From: RGIG990 sp045589455
Lineage (GTDB): Bacteria > Verrucomicrobiota > Kiritimatiellia > RFP12 > UBA3636
Direction: 5' to 3'
NCBI GenBank assembly: GCA_045589455.1
Contig: JAZNPC010000047.1
Location: 1-6,414 of the forward strand
Length of the DNA: 6,414 bases
The notes below the pieces were generated by a model. It was not told the DNA's origin, searched no databases, and saw only the letters and a program-made list of their open reading frames with translations. Shown piece by piece: positions 4,848 to 6,414 of the stretch (position 1 is the stretch's first letter; each line of letters starts with the position of its first letter). The position numbers were made by a program, and so were the translations under genes.

Positions 4848-5956
4848 TGATTAGTAAGCTCCTCCCAATAAAAATGAAGATAAGGGACATTGCATCCATG
4901 AAGTCCAAGTCTGGGTCTGCATTGATTCTTGTACTTGTGATGATTGTTGTATTGTCCATAATAATTTCATCATTTTCATTTGAGGCTCGGATAGAGCAAA
5001 TGTATATGCGAGCAGCTCGTGATCGTCAAAAATGTCGCTATTATGCGGAATCAGGCTTTGCTATAGCAGAAATGCTGATGGTAAAACAACAAGAGATTTC
5101 GCCTTCTGCCTCTATAAGTGCGGATGATGAAGAGGATCGTTGGTATGAGGCTGCAGCATTGCTAGCAAAAGGTATGCCTCTCAGAGGTTTAGTAGAACCA
5201 ATTGGTGATGGATATATAATTTTGGATATTGTCCCCGAGCCCGGTAGAATAAACGTTAATAAGTTGACTGAGGCAGATTGGGAGAGACTCCTTGAGAGCA
5301 TTGGTATGCCAGAGGAATACTGGGAGGATATAATAGATCCAATTATGGATTGGATGGATGCCGATGACACATCAAATCCAAGTGGTGCTGAAACAGAGGA
5401 TTATTATAGCGAATTAGATCCTCCGTATAAGGCAAAGAACGGTCCTGTTGACACTGTTCGTGAGCTTTTGCTTGTTAAAGGCTTTAGTGAAGTGTTGCTA
5501 ACAGGTGGTCCATTTGATCCTGCAACACTTGAAGGAGATTTTCAAAAAAATCGCTTTTCATCTGATTTTAATCGCTTTAGTGAAACCAATAACATAGTTA
5601 TTGCGGGTCTAGAAAACATGCTAACGACCTATGGCGATGGAAAAATTAACATTCAATCTGCTGATTATGATGTTTTAAGAACCCTTCCAGAGGTTGATGA
5701 TATTCTAGCTAGAGCGATTATTGAGGAGCGAGAGCTAATAGAGGATGATGAACCAAAACCATTTACTAGTGTAGAAGACCTTTTTGAACGAATTGAAGGA
5801 TTGGACAATTCGATTCGTGATATGGTTTCGGTTGATTCAGAGTATTTTCGTATTACCTCTGTTGGTAGAGTTAATAATATTACCATTCGTATTTGGTGTA
5901 TTGCCTATATGAACGAAGGCAAGCTAGAGATTCTTCGCTGGTGTGAAGAACCATAA
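4847..5956 (+). CDS. gspK: Type II secretion tip pseudopilin GspK
   Basis: 369 residues, slightly longer than typical GspK (about 320). ATG 4847 overlaps the gspJ stop and has GGGAGG (4835-4840) six bases upstream. The basic leader ends in KSG|SALILVLVMIVVLSIII, with cleavage likely after G23. Position +5 is Leu rather than Glu, as expected because GspK is the one pseudopilin that lacks this residue. Hallmarks in order: RYYAESGFAIAE (64-75), EPGRINVNKL (131-140), DWMDADDTSNPSGAETEDYY (168-187), YKAKNGPVDTVRELLLVKGF (194-213) and the helix-hairpin-helix-like KINIQSADYDVLRTLPEVDD (266-285), then a C-terminal strand (RITSVG). The acidic DADD and AETEDYY region is the family's calcium-binding area. 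GspK caps the tip of the pseudopilus with GspI and GspJ. It is the last gene of the block; no gspL or gspM follows. Confidence 0.95.
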   Translation: MISKLLPIKMKIRDIASMKSKSGSALILVLVMIVVLSIIISSFSFEARIEQMYMRAARDRQKCRYYAESGFAIAEMLMVKQQEISPSASISADDEEDRWYEAAALLAKGMPLRGLVEPIGDGYIILDIVPEPGRINVNKLTEADWERLLESIGMPEEYWEDIIDPIMDWMDADDTSNPSGAETEDYYSELDPPYKAKNGPVDTVRELLLVKGFSEVLLTGGPFDPATLEGDFQKNRFSSDFNRFSETNNIVIAGLENMLTTYGDGKINIQSADYDVLRTLPEVDDILARAIIEERELIEDDEPKPFTSVEDLFERIEGLDNSIRDMVSVDSEYFRITSVGRVNNITIRIWCIAYMNEGKLEILRWCEEP

Positions 5957-6013
5957 ACCAGAATCATAGGAGCAGTATAATAGAAAATTGAAGCGCCAAT
6001 AGGGCGCGCGTGT
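5957..6013. other. Short spacer after gspK with a weak hairpin
   Basis: GCGCC (5993-5997) can pair with GGCGC (6003-6007) around AATAG, 36 nt after the gspK stop. The stem is only 5 bp and is not followed by a T-tract, so it is at best a weak candidate for transcript termination. The sequence turns from AT-rich to GC-rich here, marking the right edge of the gene block. Confidence 0.35.
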
Positions 6014-6156
6014 TCCTTTCGGTTGATGGAGGTGCCCTGAACGACAGTGACATGGCTCCTCCACCTTTCATTCAGGCGCGAGCCAAAATGCAACCGCATT
6101 TTGTGTCTCGCAGTACTCAGTGCCCGCCATGGCGCGCTAGCGCTCGTTCTGCGAAC
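6014..6156 (-). repeat. Repeat B', right copy, two-hairpin element in reverse orientation
   Basis: Read on the minus strand this matches 737-881. The inner stem of hairpin 1 here is CAAAATGC (6084-6091) with GCATTTTG (6096-6103), loop AACC, flanked by GCGAG (6078-6082) with CTCGC (6107-6111). Compared with the left copy two of eight base pairs differ, and both changes keep pairing. Hairpin 2 and its loop lie at about 6026-6064, and the CCTTTCGGTT tail at 6015-6024 is identical to the reverse complement of 871-880. The far end contains a perfect 10-bp palindrome, GCGCTAGCGC (6134-6143). Open frames here on both strands share peptides with those in the left copy only because the DNA is repeated; they are not considered genes. 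Confidence 0.8.
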
Positions 6157-6193
6157 CTTTACTCTCCAACCACACAAGCCCCCCAAAAAACCC

Positions 6194-6209
6194 ATCCGTG
6201 TATCCGTGT
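6194..6209 (+). repeat. 8-bp tandem duplication
   Basis: ATCCGTGT occurs twice in direct succession (6194-6201, 6202-6209) in the 64-bp spacer between repeats B' and A'. No other structure or gene is seen in this spacer. Confidence 0.7.
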
Positions 6210-6220
6210 ATTTGAACCTC

Positions 6221-6340
6221 GCACTTCTCGCCATCACACAAGCACATGGGTTGCCCCCACACTAGCGCTTGTAAGTTGGCCTTGCGACAACGAGAGCAAG
6301 ACCATGTCCAACGTCAAGCGCTAGTGTCGTGCGCTACGCA
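6221..6340 (-). repeat. Repeat A', right copy of the 120-bp inverted repeat
   Basis: This is the reverse complement of 1-120 with two mismatches (6229 and 6335). It keeps the same internal fold: 6259-6271 pairs with 6315-6327, with the shorter inner stems also intact. The match stops within a few bases of 6221 on the inner side. On the outer side it reaches the last base that can be compared, because the left copy is cut by the window edge. Near-identity of non-coding DNA suggests recent duplication, gene conversion or strong constraint. Confidence 0.9.
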
Positions 6341-6361
6341 CACACCCAAGCAATCATGACC

Positions 6362-6392
6362 ATCCTGCAAAATCCTGCCAATCCTGTTCCTG
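6362..6392 (+). repeat. Short direct repeats of ATCCTG
   Basis: ATCCTG occurs at 6362-6367, 6372-6377 and 6381-6386, with a partial TCCTG at 6388-6392, giving spacings of 10, 9 and 7 nt. From memory, runs of AATCCTG-like repeats are common in intergenic DNA of the Verrucomicrobiota/Lentisphaerota group. They are not a CRISPR array, because unit and spacing are far too short. Confidence 0.6.
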
Positions 6393-6410
6393 CGCGAGAG
6401 CGCACTCGCG
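6393..6410. repeat. Small hairpin at the window end
   Basis: CGCGAG (6393-6398) pairs perfectly with CTCGCG (6405-6410) around AGCGCA. The CGAG/CTCG stem resembles the outer stems of hairpin 1 in repeats B and B', so this may begin another repeat that is cut by the window edge. Confidence 0.5.
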
Positions 6411-6414
6411 TGCC

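Noticed and set aside
5976..5981. TATAAT box after gspK
   Set aside because: It has no -35 element at the right distance and no gene downstream on the plus strand.
5993..6007. Intrinsic terminator for the operon
   Set aside because: The stem is only 5 bp and is not followed by a T-tract; recorded only as a weak hairpin.
6010..6324. Open frames in the right flank on both strands (up to 110 codons)
   Set aside because: They lie entirely inside repeats B' and A', with no family-like motif and no ribosome binding site.

Overview
The window holds one rightward block of seven genes (about 1085-5956) between two gene-free flanks that are rich in repeats. Five genes form a recognisable type II secretion (T2SS) pseudopilin set in the canonical order gspG-gspH-gspI-gspJ-gspK. 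Two unusual genes precede them: a HAD-fold protein with degraded catalytic motifs, and a GspG-like protein whose prepilin N-terminus is replaced by an ordinary membrane anchor. A T2SS set implies a diderm (Gram-negative type) bacterium. Intergenic palindromes around a GGGCTTCCAGCCC core, ATCCTG-type short repeats and long repeat-filled spacers recall, from memory only, genomes of the Verrucomicrobiota/Lentisphaerota/Kiritimatiellota/Planctomycetota group; that placement is tentative.

Layout. Bases 1-120 carry repeat A, a self-complementary element. Bases 121-402 show no gene. Bases 403-750 are a dense chain of short palindromes, including a 134-bp element (423-556) built of four hairpins arranged symmetrically about one centre. 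Bases 737-881 are repeat B, which folds as two successive hairpins. An AT-rich promoter region with a palindrome over its -10 box (984-1016) leads into the gene block. After gspK the same repeats return in reverse orientation: B' (6014-6156), then A' (6221-6340, 118 of 120 bases identical to the reverse complement of A). The gene block is therefore framed as A-B-genes-B'-A'. The last 70 bases hold short ATCCTG repeats and a small hairpin.

How the genes work together. GspG is the major subunit of the periplasmic pseudopilus. GspH is a minor subunit, and GspI, GspJ and GspK form the tip complex. All are inner-membrane prepilins processed by a GspO-type peptidase. The motor, platform, secretin and peptidase genes (gspE, F, L, M, C, D, O) are not in the window and must lie elsewhere if the system works. 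Tight spacing and overlaps (TAA directly followed by GTG, an 11-nt overlap, a TAATG overlap) support one transcript, probably starting at the promoter before the HAD-like gene.

The coding block is visibly AT-rich and the flanking non-coding DNA visibly GC-rich, the opposite of the usual bacterial pattern. The most interesting features are the mirror-image repeat frame, the symmetrical four-hairpin element, stem changes between B and B' that preserve pairing, and the two odd leading genes.
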